From: Bdellovibrionota bacterium
Lineage (GTDB): Bacteria > Bdellovibrionota > Bdellovibrionia > Bdellovibrionales > Bdellovibrionaceae
NCBI GenBank assembly: GCA_963170155.1
Contig: CAUJGP010000021.1
Location: 62,001-126,000, forward strand
Reading direction: 5' to 3'
DNA length: 64,000 nucleotides
Below the pieces are notes generated by a model. It saw nothing but the letters and a program-made list of their open reading frames with translations, was not told the DNA's origin and did not search any database. The translations under genes were made by a program, and so were the position numbers. Position 1 is the first letter of the stretch; each line of letters starts with the position of its first letter. Positions 9,042-17,730 of the stretch are shown one piece after another.

Positions 9042-9069
9042 TTGAATGAAGTTTGAATAAAGGTAAGAT
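9042..9069 (+). promoter_or_regulatory. possible sigma-70 promoter upstream of the NMO-like gene
   Basis: TTGAAT, 16 bases, TAAGAT: four of six matches in each hexamer. It is placed about 30 bases before the GTG start at 9099. Confidence 0.35.
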
Positions 9070-9098
9070 AAAGAAAACTCAAATGAAATGGAGTTGCT

Positions 9099-10097
9099 GT
9101 GTATAAAGTTAAAACAAAATTGACGGACTTGTTGGGCATACAGGTCCCTATCATTGGTGCACCTATGTTTCTTGTCTCAAATGAAGATATGGTCGTTGAG
9201 ATTTCGGAAGCTGGAGGAATTGGGGCTTTCCCAGCCCTTAATTTTCGTCCCATTGAAAATTATAAAAAGGCTCTCATGGAGATTCGCAGCCGAACAACAA
9301 AGCCCATAGGAGTGAATATTATCGTTAATAAATCCAATCAAAGGCAGTCCGACGACTTGCGGATCGGACTTGATTGTGGAGTGAACCTTTTTATCACTTC
9401 ACTAGGAAATCCCAAAGAGGTGATTAAAGAGGCGCATCGTAATGGTGCCAAGGTTTTTTGTGATGTTATCAATTTAAAACATGCTTTGAAAGTTCAAGAA
9501 ATGGGAGCTGATGGGGTGATTGCTGTGGGGGTCGGTGCAGGAGGTCATGCAGGTCCTGTTTCTCCAGTAGTTTTGATCCCTTGGTTGGTTCGCCAGTTGG
9601 AGATCCCTGTCATTGCGGCCGGTGGCATTGCGGATGGTCGGGGGTTGGCTGCAATGTTGGCTCTGGGGGCCAGTGGTGTGAGTGTCGGAACTCGTTTTAT
9701 TGCGTCTCGAGAGGCTCGGGTGGGTGCTGATTATAAACAAGCTATTTTAAAAGCAACTCCTGAGGATATTATGCTGACCAGTCGTATTTCTGGAACGCCA
9801 GCAACAGTGATCAAAACCCCCTATACAGAAAAAATGGGAAGTGATTTGCCTTGGGCCATTAACCTTCTCAAAGACCATCCTGTAACTAAAAAATATGTTG
9901 TTCCATTAATTCATCTTTTGGGAATGAGAGCTTTAGAGGGGGCTGTGGAAAAGCCCACTTGGAAATCGGTTTGGTGTGCAGGCCAAAGTGTAGGGCTTAT
10001 TGAAAGTGAATTGAGTTGTCAGGAAATCGTGTATAAAATGATAGAAGAGTATAAAGAGATTTTAGGTCAATTACCACATGTGGAGGATTATAAGTGA
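9099..10097 (+). CDS. nitronate monooxygenase-like FMN-dependent TIM-barrel protein
   Basis: 332 residues of the nitronate monooxygenase (2-nitropropane dioxygenase) family, which binds FMN and oxidises alkyl nitronates; some relatives are FabK-type enoyl reductases or of unknown role. Visible signatures are the N-terminal IQVPIIGAPMF strand, GVGAGGHAGP near residue 145 (the catalytic His/flavin loop), and the phosphate-binding stretches IAAGGIADGRG and GASGVSVGTRFIAS near residues 170-205. Translation starts at GTG 9099 with GGAG upstream. The stop overlaps the start of the DUF4442 gene (GTGATG), so the two form a coupled pair. The true substrate is uncertain. Confidence 0.85.
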   Translation: MYKVKTKLTDLLGIQVPIIGAPMFLVSNEDMVVEISEAGGIGAFPALNFRPIENYKKALMEIRSRTTKPIGVNIIVNKSNQRQSDDLRIGLDCGVNLFITSLGNPKEVIKEAHRNGAKVFCDVINLKHALKVQEMGADGVIAVGVGAGGHAGPVSPVVLIPWLVRQLEIPVIAAGGIADGRGLAAMLALGASGVSVGTRFIASREARVGADYKQAILKATPEDIMLTSRISGTPATVIKTPYTEKMGSDLPWAINLLKDHPVTKKYVVPLIHLLGMRALEGAVEKPTWKSVWCAGQSVGLIESELSCQEIVYKMIEEYKEILGQLPHVEDYK

Positions 10098-10600
10098 TGA
10101 CACCGGTTGTAAAGAGTCTTTTATCTAAAGTTCCAGTGAAAACTCAACTCACATGGGGGCTGCGCGGAGGAGCTTTATTGAAGATCCCGCTATTAGCGTT
10201 TGTTTGGCCCGAAGTTTTGGAAGTCAGTGAGGAACGAAGTCAACTTTTTATTCCGTGCAGTTATCGGACTAAAAATCATTTGAATGTGATGTATTTTGGA
10301 GCCCTTTGTATGGGTGCAGAGGCCGTAATAGCTCTTCATGTGGTGGATGAAATTCGTAAAGAGGGGCGAATTGATTTTCTCTTTAAAGATTTTAAAGCTC
10401 AGTTTTTGAAGCGAGCTGAATCCGATGTGATATTTATTTGTGATCAAGGTTTAATGGTTCGTGAACTTATTAAAAAAGCGCGAGAGACCAAGGAACGACA
10501 GACGCAAACCTTTGAATCTTATGCCCTTACTCCTTCAAAAACCGGAAATGAAAAGATTGCGGAATTCAGTGTGACTTTATCAGCTAAGCAAAGACATTGA
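10094..10600 (+). CDS. DUF4442 / hotdog-fold thioesterase-like protein
   Basis: 168 residues resembling the DUF4442 family, hotdog-fold proteins related to acyl-CoA thioesterases. The segment RTKNHLNVMYFGALCMGAEA near residues 55-75 resembles the helix and loop that carry the thioester-binding residues in that fold. The GTG at 10094 overlaps the stop of the preceding flavoenzyme by four bases; the adjacent ATG at 10097 is the alternative start. This coupling suggests the two act together, perhaps on an acyl substrate, but that is inference. Confidence 0.7.
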   Translation: MMTPVVKSLLSKVPVKTQLTWGLRGGALLKIPLLAFVWPEVLEVSEERSQLFIPCSYRTKNHLNVMYFGALCMGAEAVIALHVVDEIRKEGRIDFLFKDFKAQFLKRAESDVIFICDQGLMVRELIKKARETKERQTQTFESYALTPSKTGNEKIAEFSVTLSAKQRH

Positions 10601-10767
10601 TTTTAATTGACCTTGAGAAGGTGTTTCCAAAAGAAGAATATCATGTTATCACTCCAGTCCTCCCCAGAGTTCCTCAAAAGAAATCTTCGCGGGAGGGTCT
10701 TCCATTCTTTATTTAAATTGTTTTTGAGATGAATTCGCATGAGAAGGGATTCTGAAGGAGATTGATT

Positions 10768-11613
10768 GTGAGTTTTTTAAGCCGAAATATTCATTATGCC
10801 GGAAAAGCAAAATTAAGTGCCTTTAGAAAAGTAGCTTTGGGAACATGGAGAACGGCTGGAGATCCGAGCGTTTATGCTGAACTTGAATTCAATATAGAGC
10901 CGGCCAGAGACTATTTGGATAAAATTTCTTCTATAACGGGGAAGAAACTCACACTGACCCATTTTGTTGGGAAAGCTTGTGCCGAAACCATTCGCCGTTA
11001 TCCTGAGTTAAATTGCATTTTAAGATGGGGATCTTTATATCGACGCTCCAGTATTGATATTTTCTTTCAAGTGGCCTCTGATAAGAAGGGGGAGGATTTA
11101 TCAGGAACTACTGTTCGCCATATTGACGAGAAGGACATCTGCGAAATTGCAGAGGATATGCAGAAGAAAGTAAAACGTATTCGCGATACTGGTGATATTG
11201 ATTATAAAGAAATGAAAAAGACCATGAAAATGATGCCGTCTTGGATGAGTCGTTCTCTTCTGAATTTCTCCTCGTGGCTGATGTACACTTTGAATTTATG
11301 GACTCCCTTACTGGGCGTTCCCAGAGATCCCTTTGGTTCTATTATGGTTACAAGTCTTGGATCGATTGGCTTGGACCGAGCTTTTGTTCCATTGGTGCCT
11401 TATGCGAGAATACCTTGTTTGGTGGCAATAGGAGCTATTCGTGAAGCGCCTTGGGTGGTTGATGGGAGAGTTGCCGTTAAGCCTGTGATCAGTCTTTGCG
11501 TAACCTTTGATCATCGCATCATTGACGGTATGCATGCGAGTCACATGGCTAAAACGATGAAAAAAATTTTTGCTAATCCCAGTGTGGAATTGGGTTTTCC
11601 ACACATGGGTTAG
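10768..11613 (+). CDS. stand-alone 2-oxoacid dehydrogenase acyltransferase (E2) catalytic domain protein
   Basis: 281 residues. The C-terminal half carries the E2/chloramphenicol-acetyltransferase signature FDHRIIDG with the catalytic His, and the beginning (GTWRTAGDPSVYAELEF) matches the start of an E2 core. There is no N-terminal lipoyl domain and no E1- or E3-binding segment. It is therefore not a normal dehydrogenase E2 but a lone acyltransferase core of unknown acyl donor and acceptor. An insert near residues 135-185 is hydrophobic and amphipathic (KMMPSWMSRSLLNFSSWLM), perhaps contacting membrane. The GTG at 10768 is chosen because AAGGAG lies seven bases ahead of it; the TTG at 10762 sits too close to that site. 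Confidence 0.8.
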   Translation: MSFLSRNIHYAGKAKLSAFRKVALGTWRTAGDPSVYAELEFNIEPARDYLDKISSITGKKLTLTHFVGKACAETIRRYPELNCILRWGSLYRRSSIDIFFQVASDKKGEDLSGTTVRHIDEKDICEIAEDMQKKVKRIRDTGDIDYKEMKKTMKMMPSWMSRSLLNFSSWLMYTLNLWTPLLGVPRDPFGSIMVTSLGSIGLDRAFVPLVPYARIPCLVAIGAIREAPWVVDGRVAVKPVISLCVTFDHRIIDGMHASHMAKTMKKIFANPSVELGFPHMG

Positions 11614-11628
11614 TCGTCTGTAATCAGG

Positions 11629-12129
11629 TTATTTCTTTGTTCGTGCTAGCTCCATTTTGGTTTCATTTAATACATCAGAGAGGGTCGAAATCTGGGCTTC
11701 TTTTTCGCTCAGAACCTTCTGAAGCTTTGTGATCCGAGCTTCATAGCTTTTTAGCATTTGTGATTGCTGCTCAATGACTTCTTGAGTTTTGAAATCAAAA
11801 GCTTTTCGTTCGGCCATTTTGCTGTTCACCATGGCGAGTCGTTCATTAATTTCTCGAATCATCTCAGAGTGATTTTGGTCAATGCGGCTGAGGGACTGCC
11901 CTAAGCGATCAAATTTAACCTGCTGACTTTTAGTATTTTCAGTGAATTGGGTTCCCATACGGGTCATTTGATCTTGAAGTCGGTTCAATTGCGTTCTCAG
12001 AAGTCGGACTTCTTCTGAAGCCGCCAAGGCTTTTTCATAAATAATTTCAAGGGAGGGGATATTCTCGAGAGGATTCTCTCGGAGGTTTTTGTTGTTAGGA
12101 AAAAGCTGTGGGTTGAGTTCCTTTTGCAT
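11629..12129 (-). CDS. hypothetical coiled-coil protein
   Basis: 166 residues, almost all predicted as coiled coil: heptad-like stretches run from about residue 30 to the end (for example LRTQLNRLQDQMTRMG and ITKLQKVLSEKEAQI). It has no signal peptide, membrane segment or enzyme motif. The ATG at 12129 follows GGAAAGGA and is preferred to an upstream ATG at 12249. I do not recognise a family; coiled-coil proteins of this size often serve as scaffold or polar-organising factors. It converges with the E2-like gene at a 15-base gap. Confidence 0.65.
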   Translation of the reverse strand: MQKELNPQLFPNNKNLRENPLENIPSLEIIYEKALAASEEVRLLRTQLNRLQDQMTRMGTQFTENTKSQQVKFDRLGQSLSRIDQNHSEMIREINERLAMVNSKMAERKAFDFKTQEVIEQQSQMLKSYEARITKLQKVLSEKEAQISTLSDVLNETKMELARTKK

Positions 12130-12350
12130 ATTAAATCCTTTCCGTGGATATGATAAATGCTGATGAAGAATTTCTATTTCAATGCCGTTCCTCTTTGTCA
12201 GCTCTCCGTTCGCTCTCCAACCGTGGGAGCGATAATATTGATCTGACAAAAGTGAACGACAGGGTTCCTAATTATATTAAAGTGAACAACATCACAATTT
12301 TAAGTATATTTTTTCTGGACTCCTGAAGCAAATCTTTCTACCCTGTTTTT

Positions 12351-13331
12351 ATGAAGATTTCGCATTTATTAAAATACATCGCTGATTTGAACCCTCAAAA
12401 TACCCCAGCCCGCTTGGCTTTTTACAATTTTTTACGTCATTTTCAATTTTTTAACGAAGATTTGACGCCCTCTGTTTTGAATGCTTTTTTTTTTCATGCG
12501 CTGGAATATCCTCATTGGGAAACAAATAAATCCTCTTTAGGTAAAGAAGTTCAATTATTAATGGAGGGCTTTGTCCGCTTTATTAAGATGGATTTCGATT
12601 TTGCACAGGTTTACTTTCCCCAGCATTTGCAGCTTGTTGAAATTCAATCGTTCTCGGATCTTTTGGAGGTTTCTCATGCCTATGCGAGAACGAGGTTGTT
12701 TGAAGAAGATAAATTTCGCATTATCCCCGACCAAGGTCGCAAGGTAGTTTTGGTTGTTCTCAAACCGGATCAATCCGTTGAAATTTCTGTCTTCGATAAA
12801 AAGTTCGTGATTCGAGGGGGCCAGTTGGAACCTCTTCGCACGGATTTGAGGCTTTTTTACAATTCTAATTTAGAGTTGAAAGAAGGGGTTGTCCATTGTT
12901 TGGAAATAGCCCCTTATTTGTTGGCTCAATTTACCATGCATCAAGGATGTCCTCAGGGGAATTTATTAAGAGGGTATGTTTTTCAAAAATACCAAGAATT
13001 GAATGATGTTCCTTTAGAGGATCAAACAAAGGTTTTGTTTCCTTTAAAGAGATTAGAGCAATTGTTTATTGATAAACAAAGTGATCCTTTTTATAGGGAT
13101 TTAATGGAGCAAATGACTCAAGCTCCGTCTCAACTCAAATTGGGTGATTTGGCCTCTGAAAAAATGGCAAGAAGAACATTGGAAAAAGCCGAATTAGCCT
13201 TAAAAGAAATATTCATGGGTGACAAGATGCTTTCAATGCTGATAAAGGATCTCCAACAGCTCCTTCAGCAAAAAGGATCAAAGGAACCGGTGATATGGGA
13301 AAAACAACACTCTCGAGGCTTAATAAGTTAA
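12351..13331 (+). CDS. hypothetical protein upstream of rluB
   Basis: 326 residues with no motif I recognise. It is soluble, mixed alpha/beta in the middle (RKVVLVVLKPDQSVEISVF near residue 130) and helical toward the end. There is no clear ribosome-binding site ahead of the ATG, which may mean a short or absent leader. Its 3' end overlaps the rluB start by 37 bases, so the two genes are translationally linked. Codon use resembles its neighbours. Confidence 0.7.
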   Translation: MKISHLLKYIADLNPQNTPARLAFYNFLRHFQFFNEDLTPSVLNAFFFHALEYPHWETNKSSLGKEVQLLMEGFVRFIKMDFDFAQVYFPQHLQLVEIQSFSDLLEVSHAYARTRLFEEDKFRIIPDQGRKVVLVVLKPDQSVEISVFDKKFVIRGGQLEPLRTDLRLFYNSNLELKEGVVHCLEIAPYLLAQFTMHQGCPQGNLLRGYVFQKYQELNDVPLEDQTKVLFPLKRLEQLFIDKQSDPFYRDLMEQMTQAPSQLKLGDLASEKMARRTLEKAELALKEIFMGDKMLSMLIKDLQQLLQQKGSKEPVIWEKQHSRGLIS

Positions 13332-14164
13332 TTTCAGAATCAGGAGTTGCCAGTCGTCGGCAGGCCGATAAACTCATCGAAGAAGGTGAGGTTACCGTCA
13401 ATGGAAAACGTGTATTTGAGTTAGGGATCAAAGTGGATTCTTCCAAAGACCGTATTTTCGTCAGTGGTAAGCCATTGAAAATCACTCAAAGTAAAATTTA
13501 CATAGCCCTTCATAAGCCTCAGGGTATTTTAACCACCATGAATGATCCTTTCAATCGCCCGACCATAGCTCGATATGTAGAACAGATGCCTGTGAAGGTT
13601 TTTCCAGTGGGGCGATTAGATTGGGATTCTGAAGGTCTTCTTCTCCTGACAAATGATGGGGATATGGCTCAAAAGATCACGCATCCCAAGCATGAAGTTA
13701 CTAAAACTTATTTAGTTAAGTTGCAGCGAGAGCCAACTTCAGACCAAGTACGTCGTCTCTTACGGGGAGTGACCATCATGGGAGGCAAGGTTTCGGCTAA
13801 ATCCTTGGCAAAAGTTCCCCGGGGAAAAGCTGAGCACCCATGGTATAAAATAGTGATTACAGAGGGGAAAAATCGCCAAATTCGTCAGATGTTTGAAAAG
13901 ATTAATAATGACGTTTTAAAGCTTCAAAGGGTTGCGATTGGTTGCCTCAAGCTTGGTAAGTTAAAGCGAGGTGACTGGGAAATCCTTGACAGCGCGGATC
14001 TTAAACGAGTTTTTATTCCTGATCGTCCCGAAGAGGTCAAAGAACTTAAAAGTTACAAACTGACCCCTGAAAGAGTTGCACATAAACCTGTGGTTCGTAA
14101 GCAAGGGACCAAGAAAAACCCGCTTATTAAAAGTAAACGGGAATTATTTGGCGATACTAAGTAA
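13295..14164 (+). CDS. rluB: pseudouridine synthase RluB/RsuA family
   Basis: 289 residues. An N-terminal S4 RNA-binding domain (LNKLISESGVASRRQADKL, residues 7-65) precedes the RsuA/RluB/E/F catalytic domain, with the nucleophilic Asp in PVGRLDWDSEGLLLLTNDG near residue 106. The family isomerises uridine to pseudouridine in rRNA; RluB acts on 23S rRNA and RsuA on 16S. Length and the basic C-terminal tail (about 40 residues, KQGTKKNPLIKSK) fit RluB better. AAGGA precedes the ATG. It overlaps the hypothetical upstream gene by 37 bases. Confidence 0.9.
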   Translation: MGKTTLSRLNKLISESGVASRRQADKLIEEGEVTVNGKRVFELGIKVDSSKDRIFVSGKPLKITQSKIYIALHKPQGILTTMNDPFNRPTIARYVEQMPVKVFPVGRLDWDSEGLLLLTNDGDMAQKITHPKHEVTKTYLVKLQREPTSDQVRRLLRGVTIMGGKVSAKSLAKVPRGKAEHPWYKIVITEGKNRQIRQMFEKINNDVLKLQRVAIGCLKLGKLKRGDWEILDSADLKRVFIPDRPEEVKELKSYKLTPERVAHKPVVRKQGTKKNPLIKSKRELFGDTK

Positions 14165-14231
14165 ATCAAAGGCGGCTTTTTAATCATGCTTTGTTAATTT
14201 TTTCAAAAAGCCCTCATGTATATATGGGTAT

Positions 14232-14621
14232 TCAGGCCTTTTGAAAAAGTGGTTTATAAAGTTTCCAGTAAGCTGTTGCTGCCAAAAGGTGGCAAACTAA
14301 AATCAGAATCGGCATAAGAAGATTCTGTAGCCCAGGGGTCAAGAACAAATGAACCATGAAGATGTTAATGGATATTGGTGCTAATATAACGAGTGCCAAA
14401 GCGGGAGCCACTCCAATCAAAAGCAATAATCCACAGACAACTTCGGTCCCTTTCAATAAAGGGAAAAAGTATCCAGCAGCCATCATTCCTGTCATGAATG
14501 TTTGTAGTTTTTCTGGCATATCAGGTTGAGCGGGGAGTAGATTCAACAGTCCAGCTCCACCAAAAATAAAGAAAATTAGCCCTAATAAATAGCGTGCTAT
14601 TTTAGGTATGATTGGTTTCAT
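14232..14621 (-). CDS. DoxX-family membrane protein
   Basis: 129 residues with about four membrane helices: ARYLLGLIFFIFGGAGLL near 6-25, then segments near 45-62, 65-88 and 95-118. The first helix followed by a Gly/Pro loop, and the pattern GYFFPLLKGTEVVCGLLLL, are typical of the DoxX family of small inner-membrane proteins, some of which interact with thiol or quinone redox systems. The ATG at 14621 follows GGAGTAAAA and fits the family length; the longer frame to 14756 has a Cys/His-rich, non-membrane leader that is unlikely to be translated. Confidence 0.75.
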   Translation of the reverse strand: MKPIIPKIARYLLGLIFFIFGGAGLLNLLPAQPDMPEKLQTFMTGMMAAGYFFPLLKGTEVVCGLLLLIGVAPALALVILAPISINIFMVHLFLTPGLQNLLMPILILVCHLLAATAYWKLYKPLFQKA

Positions 14622-14853
14622 TTTTACTCCAAGGTCATGTTGTGGGTTTAGTGCTTCGATCACGAATACCGTTTTGTAATATTTAGACATAGCTTTATGG
14701 CATTGGCAAGCCATGATGGGATTAAGAAGGTGTGAGCAATGAGGAGGAGTCTTCAAGTGAATCCCTCGTTTTTATTTTGATTTTAGATTCATTTAGGCCT
14801 ATCTTTTTTGCTTGATTTCAGATCGTTTCCAAAGGCGTAAGAAGGTGAACCGG

Positions 14854-15282
14854 ATGAAAAAAAGTTTGCGCGCAAAGTTCTTCAATAAAAGAGTTCTCAT
14901 TGTAGAAGATGATTTAGATGTGGCTGATGCCATTAAGTACATTGTGGAATCTTTAAACGCTCTTTACAAATGTACTATTGTCAATGACCCTTACGAGGCT
15001 TTATTGGATTTAGCGGATCGAGAGTATGACTTAATTCTCATGGATCAAGAAATGCCCGGGCTCTATAGCTCTGATATGTTAAAAAAAGCGGATCACTTTA
15101 TGGAAAACGATGCTGATTTCATAACAGGGAGAGGCGCCAAACCCATTCCGGTGGTTATGATTTCCGCGACGGAAAAAACAGAGAATCTTCCTTTGAATTT
15201 TAAAAATTTTATCGTGACCGATTACATTCAAAAGAAGAATCTCACCCATTTTTTGCGTCAGCGTTTAGTTTATAAAAATTAA
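14854..15282 (+). CDS. single-domain CheY-like response regulator
   Basis: 142 residues consisting only of a receiver domain. The acidic pair is in VLIVEDDLD, the phospho-acceptor Asp in LILMDQEMPG, and the conserved Thr/Ser position in VVMISATEK; the last Lys is in YIQKKN near the end. There is no output domain, so it signals by protein contact, as CheY or Spo0F do. The ATG at 14854 (AAGGTG upstream) places the beta-1 strand correctly; the TTG at 14812 has no support. No kinase gene is adjacent. Confidence 0.85.
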   Translation: MKKSLRAKFFNKRVLIVEDDLDVADAIKYIVESLNALYKCTIVNDPYEALLDLADREYDLILMDQEMPGLYSSDMLKKADHFMENDADFITGRGAKPIPVVMISATEKTENLPLNFKNFIVTDYIQKKNLTHFLRQRLVYKN

Positions 15283-15323
15283 CGTAATCTTTCTTTAAGG
15301 ACTTTATTAAAAAGAGGAGTTTC

Positions 15324-16517
15324 ATGAATCGATTGACAAAAGAAAATTCTTGGAAAGAGGAGCTCTTCTCGAATAGTTTTTTTTATATTGTTTTAGCTGT
15401 TTTTCTCATTACCTTGATGATGCTCCCGTTTCTTTCTGCTTTGATGGTTTCTTTCGTTTTACTCATGGCGCGAATGCAAATCAGGAAAAAACTGCAGACA
15501 ATCACAAAAAACCGTCAGCGATTTTTTAAATGGGCCGCTTTTTCTTTCGCATTCACTTTTTTGGCCATCACCGCCTATTCTCTCTATCAGATCGCTCTTA
15601 ATATTTCTTCTTTTGCCAATAATAGTAATTTGAAGACTAAATTTTCTTCTACACTGGATCCGATTAAAATTAAGATAGTGGCTTTTTTAGGGCAATTTTT
15701 TTCTGCATCACAAGCCACTCAGTTCGTTAATGAGAAATTATCAGATGCCTTTACTAGAGGAGCTCAGTTTTTAGCCTCGATGACTATTGGGTTGATTTCA
15801 TCTCTGCCGGATGTTCTTTTGTTTTTAGCTCTGGCAGTTGTTGTGTATCTTTTACTAAAGCGGCATTATCATGATATCCGATTCAAATCCCTTGTGTATC
15901 TGCCTCAAGGCCATCTGCGGGAAAAGCTGAAAACCCTCTGGAGATTATGTGAGGTAAGCGCTTATAGCGCTCTTATTTCCACCCTTTCCGTAGCTTTAGT
16001 TCAAGGTATTATTGTCTCACTGGGAGCCATGGCTGCAGGTATTGAAGCGTGGCCCTTATATTTTGTAGGCGCTTTCATTTTCTCTTTTTTTCCAGTGGTC
16101 GGGTTGCTCCCCATTATCATCATTGGTGGCATTCACTCCTACACCGCGTTCGGTTTGACTTCTTTTCTGACTTTTTTTCTTATCGGCCTTACCTCGACTC
16201 TTGCCGATAATATTTTGCGAACTCTCTTGATGTCTAAAGAAAGCGATAATATCAATTCTTTTCTCAGCTTTTTTTGTTTAATTGGAGCCATTTATATGTT
16301 TGGCCTTTCGGGCTTAATTTTGGGTCCTTTTTTTATTTCTTTGGCGAGTAATTTATTAAAAGAGACGGACTCAATTAATATTTCTAATTATTCTTCTTCT
16401 TTGCCCGCAGAATCCACAGAAGAATATCGTGTTAAAAAACCTAAAAATAAAATTTTAGAAGAACTTGGTTTTTTTGATCCCGTCCAAAAGCTAGAGGAAT
16501 CAAACCCAGAAAATTAA
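15324..16517 (+). CDS. AI-2E family permease-like membrane protein
   Basis: 397 residues with about seven or eight membrane helices: two near 20-55, one at 70-92, an extracytoplasmic stretch near 95-150, then helices near 155-185 and several between 210 and 350. This is the layout of the AI-2E (PerM/YdiK/TqsA) family, whose members export the signal AI-2 or carry Na+/H+ exchange. The segment VVGLLPIIIIGGIHSY corresponds to the conserved Pro-rich region of the family. A polar tail follows residue 355. GAGGAG lies five bases from the ATG. Confidence 0.8.
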   Translation: MNRLTKENSWKEELFSNSFFYIVLAVFLITLMMLPFLSALMVSFVLLMARMQIRKKLQTITKNRQRFFKWAAFSFAFTFLAITAYSLYQIALNISSFANNSNLKTKFSSTLDPIKIKIVAFLGQFFSASQATQFVNEKLSDAFTRGAQFLASMTIGLISSLPDVLLFLALAVVVYLLLKRHYHDIRFKSLVYLPQGHLREKLKTLWRLCEVSAYSALISTLSVALVQGIIVSLGAMAAGIEAWPLYFVGAFIFSFFPVVGLLPIIIIGGIHSYTAFGLTSFLTFFLIGLTSTLADNILRTLLMSKESDNINSFLSFFCLIGAIYMFGLSGLILGPFFISLASNLLKETDSINISNYSSSLPAESTEEYRVKKPKNKILEELGFFDPVQKLEESNPEN

Positions 16518-16616
16518 AAAGACTTTTCTTTCAAGTTCATCGCTGTTGAGAAACTCTTTTTAGTGTCGCCCAATTCGGAAAAAACGGGATGTCCAATGCT
16601 CAAATCGAATGGCGGT

Positions 16617-16633
16617 ACGTACTTCCTGTACGT
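16617..16633. repeat. short hairpin between convergent genes
   Basis: ACGTAC, TTCCT, GTACGT forms a perfect six-base stem and five-base loop between the AI-2E-like gene and the convergent lipoprotein gene. There is no T-run, so terminator function is doubtful. Confidence 0.3.
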
Positions 16634-16654
16634 CGTCGAATTCAAATTGGAGCC

Positions 16655-17401
16655 CTAGTTATTATTCATAGAATTCCAAATATCTAAGAGAGAAGCGCCA
16701 ATTTCTGTTGGAATTCCATTTCCAGAGGTGATTGCTGAATTTAGTTGAGTGCAAATCTCTGCGTTTTTTTCTTCGTTATTAGTAACACAGTGAGCCTGAT
16801 AGGCGACAAGAGCAGTGGCTCCGATGACTTCCGCTGAAGCCGTAGCTAATTCAGAATTTGGATCATTAATGAGGTTGGCAATGCCAGCTTCGATGTCATC
16901 ACCCCCCGTAATACTTGCAATAACTGTGGCCATATTGGCGATTGAAGCGACGAAGGAATAGCCAGAGCTACCGGATTGATGGCAATAGTCGAAGGTTTTT
17001 TGGGCAAACGCCTTGTCCTCGTCGTCAGTGATGTTTTCATCTCCTTGGTATTTGAACCTGAGGATAGACATCAGGGCGGTGGTGGGATCTTGATTAGAGT
17101 TGCTGACCTGCTTGGCAATCTGAGTGAGTTTGGCAGGGTCAGCAAAACCTTCAATCATGAAGCCAGAAGAGCACCGGATAAGATCTGCTTGTTTAGAAAC
17201 AACCCCATTCAGTTTTGATAAACAAGAGTTAATTTGAGAACTTCTTTGCGTATGAGTGAGTCCAGAGATAGGGATATCATCGAGGCAAAATTGCGCATCC
17301 CCTATTTTTTCTTCGTCTGTGGCTGCGGGGGAGCACCCTGTGAGGAGGTGTGTAGTGATAAGAAGAGAAGTGAAGGGAATGAGGATTTTGTACGTGTTCA
17401 T
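16655..17401 (-). CDS. putative lipoprotein of unknown function
   Basis: 248 residues. A signal peptide (about residues 1-21) ends in the canonical lipobox LLTGC. The mature part is rich in Asp, Asn and Ser with several cysteines (FCLDD, NSCLSKL, RCSSGF, DYCHQS, AHCVTNN, ICTQL), which could form disulfides in the periplasm or outer membrane. A Gly/Ala-rich stretch (VIASITGGDDIEAGIANL) lies near residue 165. I recognise no enzymatic motif. AGGAG is seven bases ahead of the ATG. The long upstream region it shares with the divergent parA gene holds repeated GGTCCT boxes and a palindrome. Confidence 0.75.
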   Translation of the reverse strand: MNTYKILIPFTSLLITTHLLTGCSPAATDEEKIGDAQFCLDDIPISGLTHTQRSSQINSCLSKLNGVVSKQADLIRCSSGFMIEGFADPAKLTQIAKQVSNSNQDPTTALMSILRFKYQGDENITDDEDKAFAQKTFDYCHQSGSSGYSFVASIANMATVIASITGGDDIEAGIANLINDPNSELATASAEVIGATALVAYQAHCVTNNEEKNAEICTQLNSAITSGNGIPTEIGASLLDIWNSMNNN

Positions 17402-17730
17402 TGAAGACTCCTACCGTTTGGACCTGTTTGAGTGTCTAAAAGTGACTTGAATGGGTCCTCGTTCTTTATCGGTCCTTAGGTCCTGAGAATTTAGATATTT
17501 CATTCAGTTTTTTACAATTGTAAAAAAGATAGGCTGATTTATGAGAATACCTCTTTGAATTGAGACTTCAGTGAATTGGGGTTCTCAAGATGATCTGATT
17601 GAGATAGAGAATGCTGTTTTCTATTGAGACGGGTTTTATATGATTTTGATTGCGATCGACAATGCGGTGCTCTCGGGTCGACCAAGTCGGAGAAAAATTG
17701 CAAAATCCAATAAAAAAAGGAGAAGAATTT
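17402..17730. promoter_or_regulatory. divergent regulatory region between lipoprotein and parA-like gene
   Basis: No coding stretch is convincing. GGTCCT occurs three times in one orientation at 17454, 17471 and 17479. A perfect 20-base palindrome spans 17508-17527. Both features sit where operators for the divergent genes would be expected. No promoter with two good hexamers stands out. Confidence 0.45.
17508..17527. repeat. perfect 20-base palindrome (possible operator)
   Basis: TTTTTTACAATTGTAAAAAA reads identically on both strands. It lies about 105 bases upstream of the lipoprotein start and 204 bases upstream of the parA-like start. Its size and symmetry suit a homodimeric regulator, but the AT-rich composition means chance or a transcription-termination role cannot be excluded. 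Confidence 0.45.

Noticed and set aside
16617-16633. Terminator or insertion-sequence remnant at the ACGTAC hairpin
   Set aside because: No T-run and no terminal repeats or target duplication around it.
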